A stretch of DNA of 35,539 bases, from the NCBI GenBank assembly GCA_947259765.1, contig CAMYNG010000003.1, positions 1 through 35,539 on the forward strand, given 5' to 3'. A program made the translations under genes and the position numbers. Shown piece after piece: positions 1 through 6,944 of the stretch. This stretch comes from an uncultured Ectothiorhodospiraceae bacterium (lineage in GTDB: Bacteria; Pseudomonadota; Gammaproteobacteria; CAMYNG01). The notes beneath the pieces were generated by a model. That model saw only the letters and a list, made by a program, of their open reading frames with translations, had not been told where the DNA came from and did no database searches. Within the stretch, counting starts at the first letter, position 1; every line of letters begins with the position of its first letter.

Positions 1-68
1 CAAAATTTGGCGCCGGGAATCATCCCCTAAGGCATGAATCGTCCTGTCTAGCGCGTTGGAATAACACA

Positions 69-82
69 TAGCCATATGGCTA
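69..82. repeat. 14-bp perfect palindrome
   Basis: TAGCCATATGGCTA is a perfect palindrome in the gene-free first 234 bases of the window. I see no promoter, T-run or coding region attached to it. It could be a protein-binding site, but no function is assigned. The rest of 1-234 shows nothing I can name. Confidence 0.35.
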
Positions 83-234
83 CATAACAATTCACTTTGT
101 AGTCATGTCAAGAAAAAGACAGTTAAGCGTTATCGACGCTCCGCACAATTGTGGCGGGTCGCAAAACACGGGGTGGCTTGGCGACGAGCAACGTTTGAAA
201 AGTTAGTGTCTTTAAAAATGGCTGAACAAGTATC

Positions 235-669
235 CTAGCGGGTCCAACCCTTGCGCTGGGCCTGCTTCGAGTACCAGATGAGAAATGCCGCCACCACCAG
301 CGGCATTACAACCATCATCAAGATTTCGGCCGGTGGAAAGTCGATTGTCGAACCGACAATGCCAATCGTATGAATCATGGTCACAATCACACCGAGCAGC
401 GACGCGATAAACACATAATACGCAACCGACTTCCTGAACAGGAGCAAAAGGCAGCCAAGTGCGCCGCCGAAAACGGCAAGCGCAAAGGCGCCGGTGGCCC
501 ATACCGGCCGGCCTTCGATAATTGCGCGATGCGTCTCTGGAAATGCCGCAAGCGTTTCAGCATTCATCTGCCAGAAGTAATTTAAGACGCCCATTACATT
601 CCAGATCAGCGCGATTGCGCTGATTGCCCAGAAACTCCAGTGAACGCGCCCGACGGCCTCGTCTGTCAT
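235..669 (-). CDS. Small four-helix integral membrane protein
   Basis: This 144-residue protein has four hydrophobic segments, at roughly residues 10-35, 57-80, 84-107 and 114-134, and a basic C-terminus, so it should be an inner-membrane protein. It resembles a family of uncharacterised membrane proteins often found beside ArsR/AHSA1 pairs and sometimes loosely labelled 'sugar transporter'; that label is not supported by anything visible here. The start at 669 was chosen because an AGGGGA ribosome-binding site lies just upstream and the longer frame would run deep into the preceding gene. The gene begins 10 bp after the AHSA1-like gene, as the third member of an ArsR-led operon. Function unknown. 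Confidence 0.8.
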   Translation of the reverse strand: MTDEAVGRVHWSFWAISAIALIWNVMGVLNYFWQMNAETLAAFPETHRAIIEGRPVWATGAFALAVFGGALGCLLLLFRKSVAYYVFIASLLGVIVTMIHTIGIVGSTIDFPPAEILMMVVMPLVVAAFLIWYSKQAQRKGWTR

Positions 670-679
670 CGTATTTCCC

Positions 680-1186
680 CTATGCATTTTCGGCCTGGAG
701 TTCTGCGAAAATCTCATCCATGACAGCGTATCCGCTTTCCCATCCTTTGCCCATTCCGTCGATAGCTCCCGCAAAACATGCCAGCTCGGCGTCGGTTGCT
801 TCAAAGGGTACCCAGCTCAACCGCACTTTGGTTTTGGCACCCTCATCTTCAAATGTCACCGTGGTTAGGAGCACGCGGGGCCAGTCCGGCATCTGTGGGT
901 TTGATACCGTATTCCACTCCGAATCGGTAGAAGAGTGGTGATGCCAAACGAGCTGCTCCAGGGGCGTTATTTCTTTGAAAACAACTTTGCTAAGCATCGA
1001 GTTGTCACCCCATTTCATCTCATTGAGCCACATCCCACCGGGCTTCAAATCAAACTTGTGGATAATTGTCTCGACCCCCGGGCCATACCAACGTGAGAGT
1101 AATTCGGGGTCGGTCCATGCCCGCCAGACCATTTCTCGGGGTGCGTCGAAAACGCGATCGAGTATATATTCAGGTAGATCACTCAT
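680..1186 (-). CDS. AHSA1/SRPBCC-family protein
   Basis: This 168-residue protein has the START-like SRPBCC fold typical of the AHSA1 (activator of Hsp90 ATPase homologue) family. The N-terminal pattern of V-F-DAPRE-VWRAWTDPE with RWYGP, followed by KPGG-W and a late W-P-F/G-GW segment, is diagnostic. Members bind hydrophobic ligands in a helix-grip pocket; substrates of the bacterial ArsR-linked versions are generally unknown. Its ATG overlaps the end of the ArsR gene by 8 nt, implying translational coupling. It is cytoplasmic, with no signal peptide. No catalytic role can be assigned. Confidence 0.88.
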   Translation of the reverse strand: MSDLPEYILDRVFDAPREMVWRAWTDPELLSRWYGPGVETIIHKFDLKPGGMWLNEMKWGDNSMLSKVVFKEITPLEQLVWHHHSSTDSEWNTVSNPQMPDWPRVLLTTVTFEDEGAKTKVRLSWVPFEATDAELACFAGAIDGMGKGWESGYAVMDEIFAELQAENA

Positions 1187-1532
1187 GCTTTGGCTCCTTC
1201 CTTTTTGTTTTCTTCATTTTTATCAGAACGTCATCGAGCTGGTCAAAGCTCGTCCCCCAGAACGCCTTAAATTCCGTCAGCCAATCAACGGCCGCCGCCA
1301 TCTTATCAGCCTTCAGCGTCGCGGGACGGCGTTGTTCGTCTACACCTCGCTCTATCAACCCCGCCCGCTCAAGCACCTTCAAATGCCTTGATATCGCGGG
1401 TTGACTTATTTCAAACGGCGCCGCGATCTCGTTTACCGAGGCCTGGCCATCCGCCAGTCGTAAAAGTATTGCCCGACGGGTCGAGTCCGCCAGCGCCGCA
1501 AAAACCGCATCAAGATCCGGCTGGTCATTCAT
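1179..1532 (-). CDS. ArsR/SmtB-family transcriptional repressor
   Basis: A compact winged-helix regulator of 117 residues from the chosen start. The core D-DAVF-ALAD-TRRAILLRL leads into the recognition helix region ISQPAISRHLKVLE-AGLI and the wing (R-G-DEQRRPATL). No cysteine metal-binding motif is visible, which fits the AHSA1-linked ArsR subfamily rather than a metal sensor. An alternative ATG at 1550 would add six residues, but a likely -10 box ends at 1560, so that start would be almost leaderless. The ATG at 1532 gives the usual family N-terminus, though neither start has a good ribosome-binding site. It is the first gene of the operon and probably autoregulated. Confidence 0.9.
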   Translation of the reverse strand: MNDQPDLDAVFAALADSTRRAILLRLADGQASVNEIAAPFEISQPAISRHLKVLERAGLIERGVDEQRRPATLKADKMAAAVDWLTEFKAFWGTSFDQLDDVLIKMKKTKRKEPKHE

Positions 1533-1547
1533 ATAACCAAGATGTTC

Positions 1548-1570
1548 CATAACATAAAGGTTATATTATG
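1548..1570 (-). promoter_or_regulatory. Candidate ArsR operator over the -10 element
   Basis: CATAACAT and TATTATG form an imperfect inverted repeat (arms CATAA/TTATG). Read on the minus strand, a perfect TTGACA lies at 1586-1581 and TATAAC at 1565-1560, with a 15-bp spacer. The inverted repeat covers the -10 element, the usual geometry for an ArsR repressor. The promoter and operator are inferred from sequence only. Confidence 0.5.
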
Positions 1571-1856
1571 ACCGTTAAATTGTCAATACATCAGGAATTT
1601 GCCCTGGATCGGCGTCCTCATTTGGGCCGGACCGGTCGGACCGGGCAATAAGAATTAAGTAGAGAATATAAGCAGGCAGTTGTTGTGAATCCGCAAATCA
1701 AAAACATACCTGGCGTGATACAGGCATTAGTCTTGCAAACATTCTTACAGCAACTGGTTTATAAATAACTCACCCTAGTAATTCTTCGGAACCGTCAGCC
1801 AAAAGCGGGGCCGTCTAATGATGGGCTTGGCCCCATATTCGAGGGAATGTCGCGTC
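1571..1856. other. Intergenic region, no gene recognised
   Basis: No coding region is supported here. The left edge holds the -35 element of the ArsR operon. GGACCGG occurs twice around 1628-1645. GGGGCC (1807-1812) and GGCCCC (1829-1834) can pair into a hairpin just before the ribosome-binding site of the methyltransferase remnant. I could not match the stretch to a known RNA. Confidence 0.4.
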
Positions 1857-2313
1857 ATGAATGAAATCACAACAAATCCGCATGCGCCTGAATTATTCGA
1901 TCGAAAAAGTGCGACTCCATTTGATAATCAAAGAGCAAAATTGGCGCCCATAAAGGACGCTCTTCAATTGTGTATGCAAATGGTGCCTAAGGACTAAATA
2001 TTTTTCGAATATTGCTAAACTCGTTCGAGCAGGCGGATACATGATCAGCGCAGACCTTTGCGCTGACACCCTAACCCCCGATTATCAAAGTCTTTTAAAT
2101 GTCTGGATTACAATGCACGATTATGCCGAAATACCAACAAATGTTGATTCATTTGGTCGCAGCGTGGCGATACTTCCTGCGGAAAAAATTGAATCAATTA
2201 TTGTAGCTGGAGGTTTTGAAAACCCCATTTTATTTTACCAGGCGTTGTTTATCACGGCTTGGTATTCCAGGGTAGATCGATCTCAAGCACGTCAGTTTGG
2301 CGGGAGCGGTTGA
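1857..2313 (+). pseudogene. Class I SAM-dependent methyltransferase, internally deleted
   Basis: Two fragments of one methyltransferase family are present in order but in different frames. The first (1857-1997, 46 residues, GAGGGA ribosome-binding site) has the family N-terminus with FDNQRAKLAPIKDAL. The second reads open from about 1999: NIAKLVRAGGYMISADL, the strand-5 region, then the C-terminal FGRSVAILPAEKIESIIVAGGFE and FYQALFITAWY. The central Rossmann part with the glycine-rich SAM-binding loop, about 80-110 residues by family length, is missing, and a stop and frameshift mark the junction near 1995-2001. Neither piece could be an active enzyme. Family assignment is from remembered consensus and no alignment was run. 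Confidence 0.72.
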
Positions 2314-2526
2314 TTTTGACGCACGTCGCGCTAAAAGCCTTTAAGAAAATCTGGGAACCAGGCTGGACTAAAGCCTTATTCTTTGCACTTCCCGCTACGT
2401 TGATATTTGGATACTCGGCCGGCAGACAAAAGACAACTCTACGAGTTAAACCAGTTTGAGATTAGTAATTTAATTAAATCTCAGTAGAGTTCAAATTAAC
2501 GGCACGACTAAAATCCATGGAATAAG
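2314..2526. other. Intergenic region downstream of the methyltransferase remnant
   Basis: A short open frame covers part of this stretch and would encode a hydrophobic helix, but it has no good start and overlaps the pseudogene. GAGATT/AATCTC at 2458-2482 can form a weak AT-rich hairpin. Nothing else is recognised. Confidence 0.35.
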
Positions 2527-2556
2527 TTACTAAAAATAAAATTGCCTTGAGAAGGC
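2527..2556 (-). terminator. Probable Rho-independent terminator of the PhnD-like gene
   Basis: On the minus strand, GCCTT-CTC-AAGGC (2556-2544) forms a short hairpin followed by an A/T-rich tract containing TTTTATTTTTA. It lies 12 bp after the stop of the PhnD-like gene. The stem is only 5 bp, so termination may be partial. Confidence 0.5.
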
Positions 2557-2567
2557 GACTAAACAAG

Positions 2568-3476
2568 CTAATATTTTTCGCCAAGTACCGTTTCGATAAT
2601 TTTTCGATGCTCATCAAAATCTTCATCATTGGCACTTCGTAATGCAGTCAGCTCCGCCGTATGCAACACGCGCCGGCCTTCTTCGGAGTTAACTAAATCT
2701 ACCATTTCACCCCTTAATTGATCACGTAACACTTCCGGCATTTCTCGCTTTACCGCCCACGGCAAATGGGCCATCGGTTTGTATTTCGCCAGGACTTTCA
2801 TTTTTCGCGTATCAATCCGGTCCATAATAACGGGTGAATGAAGATTAATGTCAGCGCTTCCTGCCGCACTGGCGGTACCGAAATGTGCTGACAAAATCGC
2901 GGTTGCCGGGCTACTTGCAAATTCTTCAAGGTAATCCCCGCGTTTCAAGCCCGCCTGCTGCAAAAGATAGCTGGCCACGATATAGCTTTGCATTGCCATT
3001 CGGCCGCCACCAAACAGAATTTTTCTGCCTTTCAGATCGCTAACCTGGTTGATACCCCTATCTACACGGACTATTAGTGCGCCGGAAATGGTTGAACTTC
3101 CACGTTCTTCATTTTTTGCTATCACATCATAGGCATAAAACTTGTGCGCGCGGACATAGTGATATTGATTAAAGTGTACCAGATCGTAACGACGCTCTTT
3201 CACTCCGGCCCAAAACGATTGAAAGTTTGGTGCGCTTTCGAGATTCACCGGGCGACCCAGTTTTTTTGACAAATAGTCTGCAAGCGGCGTAAATGTCTGC
3301 ATCGCCACTTTGAAACCCTTACGTGGAAAGACGCCCACTGTCAGCGCGTCGTCTGACCCGTACGTATTGGGGGCCGGCAAAACCAGCAGTAAAAAAAGAA
3401 TTGAACAGCAAATTCTGGAGTTTATTGAAACGCTGAAATTCACTTGCACACGTTGATTTTTTGTTAGGTTATACAC
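2568..3476 (-). CDS. PhnD-like periplasmic phosphate/phosphonate-type binding protein (first copy)
   Basis: This 302-residue protein of the PhnD/TctC-like type-2 periplasmic binding fold has an N-terminal hydrophobic export signal at about residues 20-40. Mature-domain hallmarks are LTVGVFPRKG at the start of lobe 1, TPLADYLSKKLGR-V, the ligand-loop region with F-N-Q-YHY, and DLKGRKILFGG at the hinge. The family binds phosphate, phosphite or phosphonates for ABC importers, or feeds sensor proteins. No permease or ATPase gene is adjacent, which favours a sensory or orphan role. A second copy at 19942-20766 shares the N-x-YHY motif. The start lacks a clear ribosome-binding site, so the exact N-terminus is uncertain. 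Confidence 0.85.
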   Translation of the reverse strand: MYNLTKNQRVQVNFSVSINSRICCSILFLLLVLPAPNTYGSDDALTVGVFPRKGFKVAMQTFTPLADYLSKKLGRPVNLESAPNFQSFWAGVKERRYDLVHFNQYHYVRAHKFYAYDVIAKNEERGSSTISGALIVRVDRGINQVSDLKGRKILFGGGRMAMQSYIVASYLLQQAGLKRGDYLEEFASSPATAILSAHFGTASAAGSADINLHSPVIMDRIDTRKMKVLAKYKPMAHLPWAVKREMPEVLRDQLRGEMVDLVNSEEGRRVLHTAELTALRSANDEDFDEHRKIIETVLGEKY

Positions 3477-3505
3477 TTAGGTAACAAACATGAAGTAAAC
3501 TGTTT

Positions 3506-3521
3506 CCTTTGAATTCAAAGG
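3506..3521. promoter_or_regulatory. 16-bp perfect palindrome upstream of the PhnD-like gene
   Basis: CCTTTGAATTCAAAGG is a perfect palindrome 30 bp upstream of the ATG of the minus-strand PhnD-like gene, with two further outer base pairs after one mismatch. Position and symmetry suggest an operator for a dimeric regulator. The regulator is unknown, and no promoter elements are confidently placed. Confidence 0.4.
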
Positions 3522-3738
3522 TAAAGATAGCTGAACTGGGGAATTACGCGAGCAAATCTATTATGACTTTGCAAATTCCGCTCTGTTGACATACAAAAGG
3601 TAAACTCGTATTAGAGAAAGACATACAGGTTTGTTAACAGAAGCCTCACATTTTACCTTGGTTTTGGCTCTTCGAACCAGCTCTGGCATACTGTCAAAGT
3701 CCATTCGGCTTTCCAGTTCGCTGAACAAGGAACTAGAA

Positions 3739-4683
3739 ATGCGGAATGTATTAAGTTTGAAATCTACGCTTCGTATTTCCGTTATCTGGTCCGCGTTTTT
3801 GATTCCGATTCCGGCGGTGGCTTCCCAGCCAAATGCTGCGGACAAAGCACAGCAACGTCCCGGTTCCAGCTTTTCGTTCACTGGCGCGCTGGTCGAACAG
3901 ATGGATTCCGACTTCGATAACGGCGGGAGTTACTCCGTCTCGTCCATACTGCTACGTGCGAGCGTTTTAAAACCCGTCAGTAGATCCACGCGGGTTGGTT
4001 TTAATTTCAATTATGACTTTTCTGACTATAACTTTACAGATCCAGTCGCGTTTGGTGGCATATCTCCCTGGAACAAGATCCATAATCTGACGTTTGGCGT
4101 ACCTGTCATTGCACGCTTCAAGGAACGCTGGTCCATACTTGCGATTCCGTCGCTAAGTGTGATTAAGGAATCCAACGCCAGTACGAGTGACGCACTCGCC
4201 TACGGCGCGGTGTTTGCCTTCAATTACAGTTTTCGCGCCGATCGCAGGCTTGGTCTGGGTGCCGGTATTTTCGAACGTGTTGATGAGTTTCGCGCCTTTC
4301 CGTTCATCAGCGTCAACTGGCATTTCACTGATCGTTTGCGTTTAATCAATCCATTGCGTGCCGGACCTACCGGCCCGGCCGGCCTCGAACTGGCCTATGA
4401 TTTAAATTCAAACTGGGAATTTGGCGCAGGTGCCGCCTATCGCAGTTTTCGTTTTCGGCTGAACGATCAAGGCATCGCTCCCGGTGGCGTAGGCGAGCAA
4501 AGCGGGCTCCTGGCTTTTGCGCGTTTTTCCCGTCGTTTCGGTCCGAAATACAAGCTGTACTTTTACGCCGGTGCAGCACTAAATGGAGACCTGCGTCTGG
4601 AAGACCGCAATAACCAGCGGCTTGTGACTGCTCCTCATGGGACCGCTCCGCTGCTGGCCGTCAGTTTCACAGGACGCATATAG
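3739..4683 (+). CDS. Outer-membrane beta-barrel protein (DUF6268-like)
   Basis: The 314-residue protein starts at an ATG with AAGGAAC 8 nt upstream. The first 30 or so residues are a signal peptide ending near AVASQ. The rest alternates short strands rich in aromatic and glycine residues, such as TRVGFNFNYDFSDYNF and LGLGAGIFERVDEFRAFPFISVNWHF, as in small outer-membrane barrels, and it ends in a C-terminal SFTGRI strand. It resembles DUF6268, whose function is unknown. The stop codon shares one base with the GTG start of the DM13 gene, so the two are co-translated. An in-frame upstream extension to 3631 lacks a signal peptide and was rejected. Confidence 0.75.
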   Translation: MRNVLSLKSTLRISVIWSAFLIPIPAVASQPNAADKAQQRPGSSFSFTGALVEQMDSDFDNGGSYSVSSILLRASVLKPVSRSTRVGFNFNYDFSDYNFTDPVAFGGISPWNKIHNLTFGVPVIARFKERWSILAIPSLSVIKESNASTSDALAYGAVFAFNYSFRADRRLGLGAGIFERVDEFRAFPFISVNWHFTDRLRLINPLRAGPTGPAGLELAYDLNSNWEFGAGAAYRSFRFRLNDQGIAPGGVGEQSGLLAFARFSRRFGPKYKLYFYAGAALNGDLRLEDRNNQRLVTAPHGTAPLLAVSFTGRI

Positions 4684-5150
4684 TGAAAATTACTTTGCTA
4701 ATCGTATCTCATGCGCTTATTGGTGCGCTCGGTTTTGCCGCTGGTATTTATACGTTGCCAATACTCACAGCGCCCAAGTCTCCTTCAGCTGAGGAAATTA
4801 AGGCCGGACTGGGCAAGACAATGTTCGAAGGCCGGTTTTTGCGTAACCTTGAAGGTAGTGATTTCCTGCATTGGGGCGAAGGCACCGTGCATGTCGGCCC
4901 GGACTCCGTTTCGTTTCTAGGCCAGCTTGCGCCGGGCCCGGACTACAAGTTGTACTTGTCACCCGAATTTGTCGAGACCGAGGCAGCGTTTATTCGAGTC
5001 AAACCCGAAATGGTGCGTGTGGGCGACGTAAAAACGTTTGAGAATTTTAACGTACCGTTGCCAGCCGGTGTTAACGCCGAAAAATACACTACGGCTATAG
5101 TTTGGTGTGAAACATTCGGCGAGTTTATTTCTGCCGCGAAATACAGATAG
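4683..5150 (+). CDS. DM13-domain exported protein
   Basis: This 155-residue protein starts at a GTG that overlaps the preceding stop by one base, with AGGA about 9 nt upstream. Residues 1-28 form a hydrophobic signal peptide or membrane anchor. The remainder is a DM13 domain: EGRFL, HWGEGTVHV, LGQLAPGPDYKLYLSPEFV, and the C-terminal VWCETFGEFISAAKY, where the conserved cysteine sits. DM13 domains are proposed extracytoplasmic electron-transfer or haem-type modules; biochemical evidence in bacteria is thin. It forms a two-gene unit with the outer-membrane barrel, suggesting a shared envelope role. Confidence 0.85.
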   Translation: MKITLLIVSHALIGALGFAAGIYTLPILTAPKSPSAEEIKAGLGKTMFEGRFLRNLEGSDFLHWGEGTVHVGPDSVSFLGQLAPGPDYKLYLSPEFVETEAAFIRVKPEMVRVGDVKTFENFNVPLPAGVNAEKYTTAIVWCETFGEFISAAKYR

Positions 5151-5155
5151 CACGC

Positions 5156-5191
5156 GCCTGGCCCCCGTGAACACTCGGGAACCAGGCTTTT
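5156..5191 (+). terminator. Rho-independent terminator after the DM13 gene
   Basis: GCCTGG (5156-5161) pairs with CCAGGC (5182-5187), with an inner CCCG/CGGG stem, and is followed by TTTT. It starts 6 bp after the DM13 stop and lies in the convergent gap before the peroxiredoxin-like gene. Confidence 0.65.
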
Positions 5192-5194
5192 CGG

Positions 5195-5863
5195 CTACTC
5201 CGACAATGCATCCAGAATGTCGCGTGGCTCAACCCGCTCGCGGTAGTCACCCCCCGTGGATTTCGCGAACACCGCAACGCTGCTGCGATTGATAACGAAT
5301 GTTGCCGGAACGGGAATGTCGCCGCTACTATCACCATAGAAACCGTGAAAGTCGTAGCCCAATTCCGTCATGGCCTGAATAGGCGCGGCATCATTCTTGA
5401 ACACGGTGGTGAATTTTCGTGCAACCTTGTTACCGACGTCGCTCAGCACCTCGAATTCCAATTCATTACTGTCCCGCATTGCCTCGGTGTTATCAGGCGT
5501 CATAGGAGACACCGCAATCAAATGTGCGCCCGCCTCTTTGATCTGCGGCAGGATTTGCTGGTAGGTCTTCAATTGCAGATTACAATACGGACACCACACT
5601 CCTCGATAGAAGGTCAGCACAACCGGTCCCGTCTGCAGCAGCGTTTCCAACTGAACAGTTTTTCCCGCGGCGTTGGGCAACGCGAACATCGGTACACGGT
5701 CACCCTTTTTCAGAACCAGCGGTGCGGCGTGATTGCGGCCTAGTTGTTGTGCATCATGATTGAATACCTCGAACTGTTTTTCCGGGATCATGTCCCGCAG
5801 TTGTTGGACCAGTTCGTCCAGGCTTTCCTTATAGGATGGGATACTCAGAATCTCTGCTGTCAT
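5195..5863 (-). CDS. Peroxiredoxin-like (AhpC/TSA) thiol protein
   Basis: A 222-residue protein starting at an ATG with AAGGAG eight bases upstream. Residues 1-60 are a helical extension (SYKESLDELVQQLRDMIPEKQFEVF), followed by a thioredoxin-fold AhpC/TSA domain: GDRVPMFALPNA, VVLTFYRGVWCPYCNLQL with a CxxC active site, and a late P-ATFVINR cis-proline region. This matches the 'peroxiredoxin-like' family, which reduces peroxides or disulfides. The CxxC pair is thioredoxin-like rather than the T-x-x-C of typical Prx, so substrate and activity are uncertain. It has no signal peptide. It is divergent from the LysR gene, probably its regulator. Confidence 0.85.
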   Translation of the reverse strand: MTAEILSIPSYKESLDELVQQLRDMIPEKQFEVFNHDAQQLGRNHAAPLVLKKGDRVPMFALPNAAGKTVQLETLLQTGPVVLTFYRGVWCPYCNLQLKTYQQILPQIKEAGAHLIAVSPMTPDNTEAMRDSNELEFEVLSDVGNKVARKFTTVFKNDAAPIQAMTELGYDFHGFYGDSSGDIPVPATFVINRSSVAVFAKSTGGDYRERVEPRDILDALSE

Positions 5864-5915
5864 GGCTGCGCTCCTTAAATTGTGTGCAAGTCGCGCTAAT
5901 CTACAATTCTCATAA

Positions 5916-5963
5916 AATGCATTAAACAGCTCTTGTTGCAACTTATAATTGCGTATAATGCAT
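5916..5963. promoter_or_regulatory. Candidate LysR binding region with two AATGCAT boxes
   Basis: AATGCATT (5916-5923, palindromic) and AATGCAT (5957-5963) lie 41 bp apart, about four helical turns, in the 102-bp divergent gap. ATAATTGCGTATAAT between them has the AT-rich dyad look of a LysR T-N11-A site. The second box abuts the LysR start, which would suit autorepression. Confidence 0.4.
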
Positions 5964-5965
5964 CA

Positions 5966-6874
5966 ATGGAGATTTCCACGCTCAGGCTCTTCTTGCACGT
6001 TATGCGGCAACGCAGTTTCACTGAGGTGGCACGCACGCACGGGCTGGCGCCCTCCTCGGTCTCGCGCACCATCGGCGCATTGGAAAAGGAGCTGGGTATT
6101 CGGTTATTTCAACGCAGCACCCGCAAGCTGGAACCCACTGAAGCCGGACTGGTTTACTTTGAACGTATCTCACCGGTCATCGATGAACTGGAAGCGGCCC
6201 GACAGCTGGCAACCGACGTTAGCGAAGAACCGCGGGGCACATTGCGCGTGACCGCGCCGACGGTGTTTGCGCAACTCCATATCGTGCCTCTTCTTCCGGA
6301 ATTCGCCGAGAAGTACCCGGGCGTTTCCCTAGAGTTACAGCTTACCGACGCCTTTCAGGACCTGATACAGGACCGGATCGATCTGGCGGTCCGGCTGGGC
6401 ACGTTAAGCGACTCAAGCTACATTGCACGGCGGTTGAACAAAATGGCGTTTTATATATGTGCCAGTCCAAATTACATCGAGAAACACGGCAGGCCAGAAA
6501 TCCTCGAACACATCAGGAATCACAATTGCTTGCTATTTCCGAGAACGGGTTACAACTTAAACTGGTTATTCAAAGACGACAAGGACAATACAACTGAGGT
6601 CCCGGTGAGTGGAAAATACTTGCTGACAAACTCAGACGCCATAAAACAATGTGTGCTCGCCGGTATGGGGCTGTCGCTCCTACCCGACTGGCTCGTAAAT
6701 AAGGAAATCGAGAACGGCGAACTCATCAGACTGTTTCCGGACTATGCGGTCACCGCCACGGACTATGAAAGTTCGGTCTGGCTGCTGTACCCATCGAGGG
6801 AATATGTACCTTTGAAGGTACGTGTTTTTATTGAGTTCTTGCAAAAGCGAATCTTATCCGGTTATGACGTTTAG
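5966..6874 (+). CDS. LysR-family transcriptional regulator
   Basis: This 302-residue protein has an N-terminal winged helix-turn-helix, MEISTLRLFLHV followed by RSFTEVARTHGLAPSSVSRTIGALEKELGIRLFQRSTR at about residues 1-55. A linker helix and a two-lobed effector-binding domain (about 90-295) follow, with RGTLRVTAP at the domain start and DLAVRLG typical of the CrgA/AaeR-like subgroup. The start at 5966 gives the standard LysR N-terminus; an upstream in-frame ATG at 5933 was discarded. It is transcribed away from the peroxiredoxin-like gene and probably regulates it. The inducer is unknown; a redox or electrophile signal is only a guess from context. Confidence 0.92.
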   Translation: MEISTLRLFLHVMRQRSFTEVARTHGLAPSSVSRTIGALEKELGIRLFQRSTRKLEPTEAGLVYFERISPVIDELEAARQLATDVSEEPRGTLRVTAPTVFAQLHIVPLLPEFAEKYPGVSLELQLTDAFQDLIQDRIDLAVRLGTLSDSSYIARRLNKMAFYICASPNYIEKHGRPEILEHIRNHNCLLFPRTGYNLNWLFKDDKDNTTEVPVSGKYLLTNSDAIKQCVLAGMGLSLLPDWLVNKEIENGELIRLFPDYAVTATDYESSVWLLYPSREYVPLKVRVFIEFLQKRILSGYDV

Positions 6875-6944
6875 ACTTGTACTACTTATTGTTCCGTATG
6901 TGATTGAAAATTCTCGTTGCTGTTGGTATGAACGGGCGTACTGC

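Noticed and set aside
1571-1856. Riboswitch upstream of the methyltransferase remnant
   Set aside because: A GGGGCC/GGCCCC hairpin is present, but no conserved core of a known SAM or other riboswitch could be matched by eye.
2259-2459. 66-codon frame with a hydrophobic stretch (WTKALFFALPATLIFGYSAG)
   Set aside because: It starts at TTG inside the methyltransferase remnant in another frame and lacks a ribosome-binding site. A tiny membrane protein starting near 2316 cannot be ruled out, but support is weak.
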